Assembly: GCF_035975855.1 (NCBI RefSeq)
Contig: NZ_CP109055.1
Span: 2,232,001-2,296,000, forward strand
Direction: 5' to 3'
Source of the DNA: Streptomyces sp. NBC_01304
GTDB lineage: Bacteria; Actinomycetota; Actinomycetes; Streptomycetales; Streptomycetaceae
DNA length: 64,000 nt
This document shows, piece by piece, positions 8,241-17,442 of this stretch. Position numbers and translations under genes: made by a program. The notes below the pieces were generated by a model, which saw only the letters and a list, made by a program, of their open reading frames with translations, had not been told where the DNA came from and did no database searches. Each line of letters opens with the position of its first letter. Within the stretch, counting starts at the first letter, position 1.

Positions 8241-9575
8241 TCACGCCAAGCGCCGGAACACCGGCTTCACCGGTCGCCCGACCAGCCACGGAGTGGGGTC
8301 GGCGGCGTCAAGTGCCTTGCGGTACACGGCACATGCCTGAGCCACCACGTCGACGGTGCGGTCGATGTCCGCGTCGTCGAGCGCGCTGCTCACCACGAAC
8401 GACGGGGCGAGGACCCCGCCCGCGAGGAGCCGGCGCAGGAACAGGGTGCGGTACTGCTGCGACGGCTGCCCGTGCTCGTCGAGGGTGGCGAAGACCAGGT
8501 TGCTGGCCCGGCCCCGGACGACGATGTGGCCGCCGACGCCCATGCCCGCCGCCGCCTCGCGCACACCGGCGGCCAGCCGCTCGCCGAGGGCGTGCAGGCG
8601 GGCCGTGATGCCCTCCTCGACGTACGTGGTCTGCACCGCCATCGCGGCCGCCAGGGAGTGCGTCTCCGCACCGTGCGTGGTGGACAGCAGGAACACCCGG
8701 TCGCCGGAGTGCCGAAGGCCGCCCCACTCCATCAGCTCGCGGCGCCCGGCAAGGGCGGAGACGGCGAACCCGTTGCCCAGCGCCTTGCCGAACGTGGAGA
8801 GGTCGGGGACGACGCCGTACAGGCCCTGGGCGCCCGCCTCGGACCACCGGAAGCCGGTGATCATCTCGTCGAAGACGAGTACGCAGCCGTGCCGGTCGGC
8901 CAGTTCGCGCAGGCCGGCGAGGTATCCGGGCGGGGGTTCGGTGTGGCCGGCGGGTTCGAGGATCAGGCAGGCGATCTCGTCCTGGTACCGGGTGAGCAGT
9001 TCCTCCGTGGCGGCCAGGTCCCCGTAGGGAAAGGCCACGGTGAGTTCGGTGGTCGCCGCCGGAATGCCGGCCGACATCGGCGTCGTACCGATGAACCAGT
9101 CGTCGACGGAGAAGAACGGGTGGTCGCCGCAGATCGCCACCCGTGGACGCCCGGTGACGGCGCGGGCGAGACGGACCGCGGCGGTGGTGGCGTCGGAGCC
9201 GTTCTTCGTGAACTTCACCATCTCGGCGGTCGGCACCGTGGCCAGGAAGCGTTCCGCGGCCTCCACCTCCACGATGGACGGCCGCACGAAGTTGCTGCCC
9301 CGGTCGAGCTCCCGCCGCACCGCTTCGATCACGCGCGGGTGGGCGTGGCCGAGACTGACCGACCGCAGGCCGGACCCGTACTCGATGTAGCGGTTGCCGT
9401 CGACGTCCCACACGTGGGCGCCGCGGCCGTGGCTGATGACCGGGGCCAGGTTCTCGGGGTACTGGTCGTCGCCCTTGGCGTACGTGTGCGCGCCCCCGGG
9501 GATCATGGCGTGCAGCCGCTCGTTCGCCTGCCGGGACCGGGGCAGGCGCAGCTCTTCGGTGGCTTCGGTGTCCAC
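8241..9575 (-). CDS. Class III PLP aminotransferase (glutamate-1-semialdehyde mutase-like)
   Basis: This 444-residue fold-I PLP enzyme resembles glutamate-1-semialdehyde 2,1-aminomutase: [11 protein letters not shown] and [20 protein letters not shown] at the N-terminus, [16 protein letters not shown] for phosphate binding, [12 protein letters not shown] for the pyridine-ring Asp, and [15 protein letters not shown] with the Schiff-base Lys. As the last gene of the glycan operon it is unlikely to serve haem synthesis; homologues in surface-polysaccharide loci probably transaminate or isomerise a sugar-derived substrate (inference). It starts 7 bp after the rfbC-like gene. Confidence 0.85.
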   Translation of the reverse strand: MDTEATEELRLPRSRQANERLHAMIPGGAHTYAKGDDQYPENLAPVISHGRGAHVWDVDGNRYIEYGSGLRSVSLGHAHPRVIEAVRRELDRGSNFVRPSIVEVEAAERFLATVPTAEMVKFTKNGSDATTAAVRLARAVTGRPRVAICGDHPFFSVDDWFIGTTPMSAGIPAATTELTVAFPYGDLAATEELLTRYQDEIACLILEPAGHTEPPPGYLAGLRELADRHGCVLVFDEMITGFRWSEAGAQGLYGVVPDLSTFGKALGNGFAVSALAGRRELMEWGGLRHSGDRVFLLSTTHGAETHSLAAAMAVQTTYVEEGITARLHALGERLAAGVREAAAGMGVGGHIVVRGRASNLVFATLDEHGQPSQQYRTLFLRRLLAGGVLAPSFVVSSALDDADIDRTVDVVAQACAVYRKALDAADPTPWLVGRPVKPVFRRLA

Positions 9576-9582
9576 GCCGACC

Positions 9583-10134
9583 TCAACTCTCGATCTGGAG
9601 CAGGACCTTGGCGAGGCTCGGCGCCTCGCGGTCCCGCGGGGACATGGAGGCGACCGGCAGCGGCCAGGCGATGGCGAGCTCCGGGTCGTCGAAGGCGATC
9701 GTCACGTCCTCGGCCGGATCGTGCTCGCGGTCGATCCGGTACGAGGTGTCGGCGGTCTCGGTCAGCGCCTGGAAGCCGTGCGCGCACCCCGCCGGGATGT
9801 ACACGCTCCGCTGCGTCTGGTCGGACAGCTCGAAGGAGGCCACGTTGCGGTACGTCGGCGAGTGGGGCCGCAGGTCCACAACGACGTCGAAGATCTTTCC
9901 GTACGAGCACCGCACGAGCTTGGCCTCGCCGGCGCCGGAGCGCAGGTGCAGGCCGCGCAGTACGCCCCGGGCCGAGCGGGACACGCTGTCCTGGACGAAG
10001 GCGTGCGGGTCGAGGCCCACCGAGCGGACGACGTCGGTGTCGAACGTACGGCAGAAGAAGCCGCGTTCGTCGGCGTACGGCGTCGGCTCGAAGAGGAACG
10101 CGCCCTCGATCGCCGGGACTTGAGTCACCTTCAT
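9583..10134 (-). CDS. rfbC: dTDP-4-dehydrorhamnose 3,5-epimerase-like cupin
   Basis: This 183-residue RmlC-type cupin has DERGFFCRTFD at the start, RGVLRGLHLRSG with the catalytic His, KLVRCSYGKIFDVVVDLR, and IPAGCAHGFQAL. It would epimerise C3 and/or C5 of a nucleotide-linked 4-keto sugar. No rmlA, rmlB or rmlD accompanies it here, so the substrate may be the 4-keto sugar made by this operon rather than dTDP-rhamnose. Its ATG overlaps the stop of the pyruvyltransferase gene by 4 bp (ATGA). Confidence 0.85.
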   Translation of the reverse strand: MKVTQVPAIEGAFLFEPTPYADERGFFCRTFDTDVVRSVGLDPHAFVQDSVSRSARGVLRGLHLRSGAGEAKLVRCSYGKIFDVVVDLRPHSPTYRNVASFELSDQTQRSVYIPAGCAHGFQALTETADTSYRIDREHDPAEDVTIAFDDPELAIAWPLPVASMSPRDREAPSLAKVLLQIES

Positions 10135-11366
10135 GAAGCCTCCCGAAGGGCGTGGGTGGGGGTGGTCGCCGGGAACAGAGCAGCGGTCAAGGCCGTGAAC
10201 TGGTCCTCGAGTTGCCGGGTGGCGAGCTGGTTCCGCTCGGCGAGGGTCCCTCGCAGCCGGCCCGATTGCCGCTCCAGGTCCCGGAATTGCGCGAGCAGCC
10301 GGTCGGCGTCGACCTCGCGGGCCGGATGGCAGTACGCGCCCAGGCCCATCCGGTCCATGAGCGCGTCGCTCTTCGTCGCGTAACTGAGCGCGAGGGTCGG
10401 TGTGCCGACCTTCAGCGCGCAGATCAGGTTGTGGTAGCGGGTCGCCACCACGGCGTCGGCCACCGCCATCTCCTTCATCAGGTCGGCGAGGGAGGCCGCC
10501 GCTGCGGCGGTGACCAGCGGCGAGTCCACCGCGTCGAGGATCGCGGCGACCACCGGCGCGTCGCATGCGTCGCCGGTGAGCAGCCGGACCGGCCTGCCCT
10601 CCTCAACCAGCGTACGCACGAACCGAGTTGTCCCGTCGAGGTAGCGGCGGTGGATCTCGTCGGCGCGGGCGCGGTCGTCGTTGCCGCCGTGGAAGTCCAT
10701 GACGCCGACGCAGACCGGGCCCGGCGGGTCCGGGGTCTGCCCTGAGAGCGAGCTCGTCGGCAGGGCGAAGGCGAGGTCCGGGTAGACCTCGTCGCGCGCG
10801 GTGGGCACGCCCATCGCCCGCATCGCGTCGCGGGACTGGTCGTCGCGGTACGAGCGGTAGGCGGCAAGGCGGGCCGACCAGCGCACCAGGGTCCGGGTCG
10901 GCCGGTTGCCGATCGGGGCGGCGCCGACGCCGACCAGCGCGATCCGGGTGCCGAACAGCCGGCCGGACGCGCAGAGCAGGAACAGGGAGTACGGGAAGCC
11001 CCACGGCCGCAGCGGCAGCGTGGCCTCGAGGACGCCCATGCCCGGCACGATCACCACGTCGTGCCGGCGCACCCAGGCGGCGGTGCGGAAGACGTCGACG
11101 AGTTTGCCGAGGCCCTTCCCCGCGATCGCGCCCGCCCGGGACGCGGTGCGGTACTCGCCGCGGTACCAGTGCAGCCGTGTCGCGGGGATCCGGTAGCGGG
11201 TCGCGACGACCTCGGGTCCGCCGCACAGCGCGTCCACCGCCGCCTTCGGGTGCGCGGTGCGGAGGTAGCCGAGCACGGCTTCGAGCGAACCGTCGTTGCC
11301 GAGGTTGCCGGAGCCGAGCAGGCCGAACACCCCTACGCGTACCGGAGTTTGGTGTCCGGACGTCAT
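10131..11366 (-). CDS. Polysaccharide pyruvyl transferase family protein
   Basis: This 411-residue protein has the pyruvyl transferase fold (CsaB/WcaK-like). GLLGSGNLGNDGSLEAVLGYL binds at the N-terminus, VVIVPGMGVLEAT and VGVGAAPIGN lie in the middle, and VATRYHNLICALKVGTPTLALSY is the C-terminal domain signature. It would add a ketal-linked pyruvate to the repeat unit and so give it negative charge; the acceptor is unknown. It is coupled by ATGA overlaps on both sides. Confidence 0.85.
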   Translation of the reverse strand: MTSGHQTPVRVGVFGLLGSGNLGNDGSLEAVLGYLRTAHPKAAVDALCGGPEVVATRYRIPATRLHWYRGEYRTASRAGAIAGKGLGKLVDVFRTAAWVRRHDVVIVPGMGVLEATLPLRPWGFPYSLFLLCASGRLFGTRIALVGVGAAPIGNRPTRTLVRWSARLAAYRSYRDDQSRDAMRAMGVPTARDEVYPDLAFALPTSSLSGQTPDPPGPVCVGVMDFHGGNDDRARADEIHRRYLDGTTRFVRTLVEEGRPVRLLTGDACDAPVVAAILDAVDSPLVTAAAAASLADLMKEMAVADAVVATRYHNLICALKVGTPTLALSYATKSDALMDRMGLGAYCHPAREVDADRLLAQFRDLERQSGRLRGTLAERNQLATRQLEDQFTALTAALFPATTPTHALREAS

Positions 11367-12376
11367 GCCTTGCCCCCTTCACTGCCTGCACGACCCTCAC
11401 TGCCTGCCCGACCTTCAGTGCCTGCACGACCTTGGCGGCCTTCGCGGCCGGCGACGAGGGCGTCGACGGAGACGGTGAGCTTCGCCGGGTCGACCGGGGC
11501 GCGGTCCTCGACCCGCTCGCCGGCGCCCGGCCGGACCCGGCTGGTCATCCACGCGGCGAGATGGCGGTAGCACGCGCGCCGGTCGGCGGCGGACAGCGGC
11601 GCCCGCCGGATCGCCGAGACGAAGCCCCAGACGTACTCGGCGAGCAGCCGCGGCGTCGGGTGCAGCAGGCCTGCCCGGCGCGGGTCCAGGTTGACGCACC
11701 GGGAGCGCTTGGACGGGTTCGCCCGCTCGGCGCGGGTGGGATGGTCGCGGCGGAAGTAGAGGAGCTCCGGCACCTGGTGGAAGGGTCCGTGCAGGACGAT
11801 CTCGGCGACGAACGTGCGGTCCGCGTGGTGGTAGCTGTCGTGCGGCTTCACCCGGCGCAGCATGTCGGCCCGCATGACCCCGTAGAAGTCGTCGCCGCCG
11901 GGCTCGAACAGGTAACTGCGGAAGCGCTCCGGCGCGCGTGGCGAGTCGGTGGCGAGCCCGTACTCGTACGGGACCGTCACCTGCCCGTCGCCGTCGATGA
12001 CCGCCTGGCCGCTGTGTGCGAGGACGACGTCCGGCCGCTCGTCCAGCGCCTCGACGCAGCGCAGCAGGAGGTCCCGGGCGTAGAGGTCGTCGTGCGAGGC
12101 CCACTTGAAGAGCTCGCCGCGGCACTCGGTGAACACGTAGTTGTGGTTCGGTGCGGCGCCGATGTTGCGGTCAAGGCGGATGTACCGGATGCGCGCGTCC
12201 TGCGCGGCGTACTTGCGGCAGATCTCCTGGGTCCCGTCGGTCGAGGCGTTGTCCGAGATGACCAGCTCGAAGTCCTCGTAGGTCTGGCCCAGCAGGGCGT
12301 CGAGCGACTCGGCCAGGTACTCCTCGCCGTTGTACACGGGCAGGCCGATGCTGAGCCGGGGATGGGGGGTGGTCAT
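11363..12376 (-). CDS. Family 2 glycosyltransferase
   Basis: This inverting GT-A enzyme (337 residues) opens with LSIGLPVYNGEEYLAESL, then DFELVISDNASTDGT and KWASHDDLYARD, whose acidic pair serves as the metal-binding motif. It would extend the lipid-linked repeat on the cytoplasmic face. No membrane span is evident. The last 25 residues are a Gly/Arg/Ser/Glu repeat (GRAGSE) encoded by an 18-bp tandem DNA repeat, probably a slipped-strand tail. It overlaps both neighbours by 4 bp. Confidence 0.88.
   Translation of the reverse strand: MTTPHPRLSIGLPVYNGEEYLAESLDALLGQTYEDFELVISDNASTDGTQEICRKYAAQDARIRYIRLDRNIGAAPNHNYVFTECRGELFKWASHDDLYARDLLLRCVEALDERPDVVLAHSGQAVIDGDGQVTVPYEYGLATDSPRAPERFRSYLFEPGGDDFYGVMRADMLRRVKPHDSYHHADRTFVAEIVLHGPFHQVPELLYFRRDHPTRAERANPSKRSRCVNLDPRRAGLLHPTPRLLAEYVWGFVSAIRRAPLSAADRRACYRHLAAWMTSRVRPGAGERVEDRAPVDPAKLTVSVDALVAGREGRQGRAGTEGRAGSEGRAGSEGGKA
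11378..11431. repeat. 18-bp tandem repeat, three copies, in the glycosyltransferase tail
   Basis: Three consecutive 18-bp copies are built around ACTGCCTGCACGACC, with two or three substitutions between copies. They encode the repeated GRAGSE tail of the glycosyltransferase. Confidence 0.85.
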
Positions 12377-13680
12377 GGTGTCCTCGCTTCACGGATGGAA
12401 TCTTGGTGACGCTCACGCAGGGCTGCCCGCAGCTGCAGCCACCACACGGCGGAGCTGCAGGCGGTCGCGGCGGCGACGCCCCAGGCCGAGCCGAGCGCGC
12501 CGGCCGCGACCGCTCCGCCGAGCCCGCCGCCGACGTAGCAGGTGGAGGCGAACAGCTGGGCGCGCAGGCTTCGTCGGGCCGCGGCGAGCGCGCGCAGCCC
12601 GGCCGCGGCGCCGACGCCGAGGCCGGAACCCGCGAGCCCGAGCGCGGCCGGCACGATGAGCCCGGAGGCGGACCGCCAGACGTCGCCGAGCACCAGTTCG
12701 CCGGCCCGGTCCGGCACCAGGAGCAGCGCCACGCCCCAGAGCAGCGCGGCACAGGCGAGAGAGCCGGACAGCAGGAAGCAGAACCTGGCGAGGCGGTGCG
12801 GAGCCTGCCGCAGCACCCGGGCCGCCTCCGGGACGGTGACCAGGGACAGCCCCATCAGGACGGCCAGGAACGGGCCGAGCAACAGCTCGGCGCCCCGGAC
12901 CACGCCCACCGCGCTGACCCCGACGATCGCGCCGAGCCCGTACGCCCTCAGCTGGGCCGCGCCGCTGACACCGACGTTCTCGGCGAGATACCGGTAGCCG
13001 AGGTCGCGCTGCTCGCGCAGCCACGCGCGTGCTTCGGCCGGCCGGGGCCGGATGCGGGACTGGAAGCAGCCGTACCCGGCCGCCACCGCGGCTGCCGCTC
13101 CCCAGGCGAGCACGAAGGCCTGCACGCTGCCCACGCGGGCCGCCACCACCAGGGCCGGGACGAGCGCGACGCCGCCCAGGACGTCGTTGACGAATGCCTT
13201 CCGCCCGGTGCCGGCGGCGAAGAACGAGTACCGCCAGGCGTCCTGGAGCAGCAGTCCCGGCAGCACCACGCCGAGGGCGGCGAACGCGGGCCCCAGGTGG
13301 CCGCCGAGACTCAGCCCGACCGCCAGGCACACCGCGCCGATGGCGGCGCCGACACCGAGCGCGGTACCCGACGAACGGGCCACCGCCGCGCGCCAGGACC
13401 ACTCCGGCACACCGCTGAAGCGCACCACGAGCGGGTCGGTGGCGAGGCCGCGGGAGACGTTGAGCACCACGCCGTACGTCACCCAGGCCAGGCTGAACAC
13501 GCCGAACGCGGCAAGGCCCAGCGAGCGTGCCACATAGAGGCCCACCGCGAAGTTGGTCATGCTGCAGACCGCCTGGTCGGCCAGGCCCCAGGACAGCCGG
13601 CCGACGACGGCCCGCCTGGCGGTCGGGCGGGCGTGCCTCCCCCCGGCCGCCGGCGTCGTCTTCTCGCCCTCGGTGGTCAT
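12373..13680 (-). CDS. Wzx-type polysaccharide flippase (MOP/PST superfamily)
   Basis: This polytopic membrane protein (435 residues) has about 12 hydrophobic spans, beginning LSWGLADQAVCSMTNFAVGLYVARSLG, the usual start of oligosaccharide flippases of the MOP exporter family. It would flip the undecaprenyl-linked repeat unit outward for the Wzy-like polymerase at 19968-21362. The ATG at 13680 follows the DUF4910 stop by 5 bp. The length is normal for the family. Confidence 0.82.
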   Translation of the reverse strand: MTTEGEKTTPAAGGRHARPTARRAVVGRLSWGLADQAVCSMTNFAVGLYVARSLGLAAFGVFSLAWVTYGVVLNVSRGLATDPLVVRFSGVPEWSWRAAVARSSGTALGVGAAIGAVCLAVGLSLGGHLGPAFAALGVVLPGLLLQDAWRYSFFAAGTGRKAFVNDVLGGVALVPALVVAARVGSVQAFVLAWGAAAAVAAGYGCFQSRIRPRPAEARAWLREQRDLGYRYLAENVGVSGAAQLRAYGLGAIVGVSAVGVVRGAELLLGPFLAVLMGLSLVTVPEAARVLRQAPHRLARFCFLLSGSLACAALLWGVALLLVPDRAGELVLGDVWRSASGLIVPAALGLAGSGLGVGAAAGLRALAAARRSLRAQLFASTCYVGGGLGGAVAAGALGSAWGVAAATACSSAVWWLQLRAALRERHQDSIREARTP

Positions 13681-13685
13681 CGGCG

Positions 13686-14960
13686 TCAAGCCTTGACCAG
13701 CCCGGCCGCGCCCAGGGCGTCGGCCGCCGCGGCGACGGCGCCGAACGGCAGCCCGCTCCGCTCGGCGACGTCGAGGAGACTGTGCTCGCCGTCGGAGAGG
13801 CTGAGCACCCAGAGCATGGCCAGCTGGGCCTGTTTGGTGTCGCTGCGGCCGCCGACCGCGTCGTACAACCCCCGCTTGCCCAGCTGTGGTTCGCCGTACG
13901 GACTGAGGTTGAGATAGCACCGGTTGCGATCCAGGACGGCGAACGCCTCGCGGCAGACCGCGAGGGTGTCCGCCATCGCCTGCGGGGTGACGAAGCCCGG
14001 GTTGTCCGCCGAGGTGTGGTACTCGGGGTAGCCGGCGTACGGGGTCCGGCTGAGCGAGCCCACGCCGAGGTTGAACCCGGGTGAGCAGTACTGCCGCTCG
14101 TCGTAGCCGTACGGAGTGAACTCGGCGATGCGGTGCGGGCGTTCGGATGCTTCGAGTACGTGCCGCATCACCCGGTCGATCTCCGCGTCGCCGCGCCTGC
14201 TCTGCTTGTACGTCAGTTGGCCCCGGTCCCCCGCGCAGGCCAGCACGAGGCCGTGCTTGACCTGCTCGATCCGCTGCGCGTTGCGGGCCAGCCAGGTGAT
14301 CGCCCCGATGGTGCCGGGCGCGAAGATGAACCGGTAGGTGTAGTACGGCGTCTGCTCCGCGAGCGCCCGCGCCAGGTACGTGGCCACCGCGATGCCGGCC
14401 AGGTTGTCGTTGGCCAGCGACGGGTGGCAGACGTGGCAGGAGACGATCACCTCGTCCGGGACCTGCCCGGGGACCACGTGCTCGGCGTAGGTGAGGTGGC
14501 CGTCGGCGAGGGTGGAGTCGATACGGACCTCGTAGTCGCCGTCCGGCAGCGCGTCCAAGGCCTCCTGGGCCAGGCAGAACCCCCATGCGGGTTTGTAGTA
14601 ACTGGTGCGGTACGGCACCCACTTGGGGTGGTCCGGCAGGGTGTGCAGATGGGCGCGCAGCTCGGACAGGGGCATGGTCGTCGACACCGGCACGCTGTAG
14701 CCGAGCACGTGCAGGCTGGACTCGGCGAAGTCGACGACCCGGTTGCCGGCGGCGTCGGCAACGTACGCGTCCCTGATGTTCCACTCCTGGGGCACCGTCC
14801 AGTCGAGCACCTGCGTCCCGGTCGGCACCTCGTGCGTCTGCAGCGGGAGGTATTCGCCGACGATGTCCAAGGTGGCGCGCACCCCGTCGCCGGTGATGCT
14901 CCGGCACAGCGGGTACAGCCGCTCCACCAGCGCGTGCATCTCCTCGCCGACAGTGGTCAT
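13686..14960 (-). CDS. DUF4910 aminopeptidase-like protein in a glycan operon
   Basis: This 424-residue protein has an M28-like metallopeptidase core. The segments VIVSCHVCHPSLANDNLAGIAV (metal His and Asp), PYTYR-like barrel strands, and PEYHTSADNPGFVT (second metal set) are those expected of the DUF4910 family. It ends with a winged-helix-like region (DVAERSGLPFGAV). Family members recur in surface-glycan clusters beside cytidylyltransferase, C-methyltransferase and PIG-L genes. The job may be amide hydrolysis on an amino sugar rather than peptide cleavage (inference). The ATG overlaps the SDR stop (ATGA). Confidence 0.8.
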   Translation of the reverse strand: MTTVGEEMHALVERLYPLCRSITGDGVRATLDIVGEYLPLQTHEVPTGTQVLDWTVPQEWNIRDAYVADAAGNRVVDFAESSLHVLGYSVPVSTTMPLSELRAHLHTLPDHPKWVPYRTSYYKPAWGFCLAQEALDALPDGDYEVRIDSTLADGHLTYAEHVVPGQVPDEVIVSCHVCHPSLANDNLAGIAVATYLARALAEQTPYYTYRFIFAPGTIGAITWLARNAQRIEQVKHGLVLACAGDRGQLTYKQSRRGDAEIDRVMRHVLEASERPHRIAEFTPYGYDERQYCSPGFNLGVGSLSRTPYAGYPEYHTSADNPGFVTPQAMADTLAVCREAFAVLDRNRCYLNLSPYGEPQLGKRGLYDAVGGRSDTKQAQLAMLWVLSLSDGEHSLLDVAERSGLPFGAVAAAADALGAAGLVKA

Positions 14961-15982
14961 CTGCACCACCGCAGGGTGTCGTCGACGGCGCCCGTCTCGG
15001 ACGCCGCGCGCAGCACGGCAAGGCGGGTGAAGCGCCGCTCGAAGTCCTCCTTGGTCAGCCCGAACTTCCGGTAGGCCTCGGCGAGTTCGAGCGCACCCCG
15101 CTTGACCGTCCACTCGCAGTCGAAGCCGGGGATCGCGGCCCGGAACCGGGAGAAGTCCACCCGGTACGACCGTGGATCGGCGCCGTTCTCCCCGGTGATC
15201 CTCACCTTCGCGCCGGACACCGCCTCGGCGACCTGCTCGGCGATCTCGGCGACCGTGACGTTGTTGACCTCGCTGCCGATGTTGAACGCCCGGTCGTGCA
15301 CCGCCTCGCGCGGCGCGCCCAGCGCGGCCGCGAAGGCCCGGGCGATGTCGGCGGCGTGCACCAGCGGGCGCCAGGGCGTGCCGTCGGAGAGCACCAACAC
15401 CTCGCCGGACAGCAGCGCGTGGCCCACCAGGTTGTTCAGCACGATGTCGGCGCGCAGCCGGGGCGAGTAGCCGAAGGCGGTGGCGTTGCGCATGAACACC
15501 GGGCTGAAGTCGCCGTCGGCGAGCGGGTGCAGGTCGTCCTCCACGCGCACCTTGGACTCCGCGTACGGCGTCACCGGGCGCAGCGGGGCGTCCTCGGCCA
15601 CCAACTCGCCGCCGCCGGCGGCTCCGTAGACCGAGCAGGTCGACGCGTACAGGAAGCGCCGCACCCCGGCGTCGCGGGCGAGGCGGGCCAGGCGTACGGA
15701 CGCGTGGTGGTTGATGTCGTACGTGAGCTCCGGGGCGAGGGATCCCAGCGGGTCGTTGGAGAGCGCGGCCAGGTGGATCACGGCGTCCACCCCGGCCACG
15801 TGTTCGGCCGTGATGTCACGCAGGTCCACCCGGTGCCCCGGCGGGTCCGCGGGCGGCGGGCCGAGGACGCAGTCGGCGAACAGTCCGGCGTCGAGGCCGA
15901 CGACCTCGTGTCCGGCGGCCGCGAGGACCGGGGCCATCACTGTGCCCAAGTAGCCCTGGTGCCCGGTCAGTAGTACGCGCAC
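14957..15982 (-). CDS. NAD-dependent epimerase/dehydratase (extended SDR)
   Basis: This 341-residue extended SDR has the Rossmann motif TGHQGYLG at residues 6-13, HLAALSNDP, and the active site ASTCSVYG with YAESK (Tyr-x3-Lys). It would modify a nucleotide sugar, for example as a 4-ketoreductase, epimerase or dehydratase. Neighbouring nucleotidyltransferase and C-methyltransferase genes suggest the same NDP-sugar route. It lies 3 bp after the PIG-L gene and overlaps the DUF4910 gene by 4 bp. Confidence 0.86.
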   Translation of the reverse strand: MRVLLTGHQGYLGTVMAPVLAAAGHEVVGLDAGLFADCVLGPPPADPPGHRVDLRDITAEHVAGVDAVIHLAALSNDPLGSLAPELTYDINHHASVRLARLARDAGVRRFLYASTCSVYGAAGGGELVAEDAPLRPVTPYAESKVRVEDDLHPLADGDFSPVFMRNATAFGYSPRLRADIVLNNLVGHALLSGEVLVLSDGTPWRPLVHAADIARAFAAALGAPREAVHDRAFNIGSEVNNVTVAEIAEQVAEAVSGAKVRITGENGADPRSYRVDFSRFRAAIPGFDCEWTVKRGALELAEAYRKFGLTKEDFERRFTRLAVLRAASETGAVDDTLRWCR

Positions 15983-15985
15983 TGT

Positions 15986-16648
15986 TCATTCCCCTTGATC
16001 GAAAGTGCCCAGGTCGAGCGTGAGTTTGGTGACGGCGAACGCCTCGGCGTAGCGCGCGTGGCATTCGATGCCGCGGATCCGTGCGAGGCCGAGGAAGGCC
16101 TCCCGGTCGTACCAGGGCCGGTGCCGTTGCGAGGGGTAGTGCTCCTGCAGGAGCCGCACCTTCTGTTCGGCGATCTCGGGGGTCAGTGGCTGGTACGCCG
16201 AAGGGCGGCCGAGGTCGCCGTCCCACTTGACGATCTCGTAGCCGAGGACCAGGTGGTCGCGGAACGCGGTGGTCATCAGCTTCGCCAGGCCGCGGTGGTC
16301 CTGGTGCGCGTCATCGGTGCGCGGGGCGAGGACGAGATCCGGCTCGGTCCGCTCGCGCAGCTCCTCGATGGCGGACTTGGCCTCCTCCCAGTGCGCGGGC
16401 AGCCGCCCGTCCGGCAACTTGTCGACCGTGAGCCGCAGTTCGGCGCCCGGGCAGAAGGCGGCGAGCGCGGCCCGCTCCTCCTGCTCCCGCTCGCCGCCGC
16501 CCCCGGAGAGCACCAGCGCGTCGACGCGGATGCCCGGGTGCGCGCGGCACAGCGCGAGGAGCGTGCCGCCCGCGCCGATGGCGATGTCGTCGCAGTGCGC
16601 GCCCACCGCGACGATCCGTTCCAGGCGCCCGGCCCCGAGCCGGATCAC
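15986..16648 (-). CDS. PIG-L family N-deacetylase
   Basis: This 220-residue zinc deacetylase of the PIG-L/MshB fold carries AVGAHCDDIAIGAGGTL (a variant of the AHPDDE metal motif) and RTDDAHQDHRGL, which completes the site. The usual glutamate after DD is isoleucine here, which may change activity. The probable substrate is an N-acetylated sugar of the operon. The GTG start overlaps the nucleotidyltransferase stop (GTGA). Confidence 0.8.
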   Translation of the reverse strand: MIRLGAGRLERIVAVGAHCDDIAIGAGGTLLALCRAHPGIRVDALVLSGGGGEREQEERAALAAFCPGAELRLTVDKLPDGRLPAHWEEAKSAIEELRERTEPDLVLAPRTDDAHQDHRGLAKLMTTAFRDHLVLGYEIVKWDGDLGRPSAYQPLTPEIAEQKVRLLQEHYPSQRHRPWYDREAFLGLARIRGIECHARYAEAFAVTKLTLDLGTFDQGE

Positions 16649-17442
16649 GCGGTCCCCACCGCGGCGGCGTCGCGTTCCCAGACGGCCCAGGGACGCTCGC
16701 CCCGGGCGTACGCGTCGTCGAGCGCGGCCCGCTCCTTCACGGTGTCGGTCGGCTTCCAGAAGCCGCGGTGCTGGTACGCCACCAGCCTGCCCTGCTTGGC
16801 CAGTTGGCCGCAGCCGTCGGCGACCAGGTCCCCGTTCTCCGGTATGTGGTCGAAGACCTCCTGGCGGAGCACGAAGTAGCCGCCGTTCTCCCACAGCGGC
16901 AGTTCGCTCACCGCGGTGATGCCCCCCACCAGGCCGTCCGCGCCCAGGTCCACGCAGTGGAACGAGGACTGCGGCGGCACCACCATCATCGACGCACCGG
17001 CGTCACGCACGGCGAACTTCTCGATCATCTCCGGCAGCGGGGCGTCGGTGAGCACGTCCGCGTAGTTGGCGAGGAACATGTCGTCGCCGTCCAGGTGGTG
17101 GCGCACCCGGCGCAGCCGCTCCCCGATCGGCGACTCGATGCCGGTCTGCGCGAACGTGATCGTCCAGTCGGCTATGTCGGTGGAGAGCAGCTCGGTCTTC
17201 CCGCCCCGCAGCACGAAGTCGTTGGACGTCGTCTCCTCGTAGTTGAGGAAGAAGTTCTTGATGTGGTGTGCCCCGTACCCGAGGCACAGGATGAACTCCG
17301 TGTGCCCGAAGGACGCGTAGTAGCGCATGACGTGCCAGATCAGCGGCCGCGGACCGACCATCGCCATCGGCTTGGGCACGTCGTCGCCGGCTCCGCTGCG
17401 CATCCGCAGCCCGTAGCCGCCGCAGAACAGTACGACCTTCAT
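16645..17442 (-). CDS. rfbF: Glucose-1-phosphate cytidylyltransferase-like sugar nucleotidyltransferase
   Basis: This 265-residue nucleotidyltransferase follows RfbF: FCGGYGLRM (signature loop), PKPMAMVGPRPLIWHVMRYYASFGH, LCLGYGAHHIKNFF, FAQTGIESPIGERLRRV and GFWKPTDTVKER. It would make a CDP-hexose (or dTDP-hexose) entry point for the sugar block. No CDP-glucose 4,6-dehydratase with the classic context is seen next to it, so the SDR or distant genes must complete the route. It overlaps its neighbours by 4 bp on both sides. Confidence 0.85.
   Translation of the reverse strand: MKVVLFCGGYGLRMRSGAGDDVPKPMAMVGPRPLIWHVMRYYASFGHTEFILCLGYGAHHIKNFFLNYEETTSNDFVLRGGKTELLSTDIADWTITFAQTGIESPIGERLRRVRHHLDGDDMFLANYADVLTDAPLPEMIEKFAVRDAGASMMVVPPQSSFHCVDLGADGLVGGITAVSELPLWENGGYFVLRQEVFDHIPENGDLVADGCGQLAKQGRLVAYQHRGFWKPTDTVKERAALDDAYARGERPWAVWERDAAAVGTA

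Noticed and set aside
7620..10136. Plus-strand frame of about 840 codons
   Set aside because: It is antisense to the aminotransferase and epimerase genes, covers the PAP2 gene in another frame and is low in sequence complexity.
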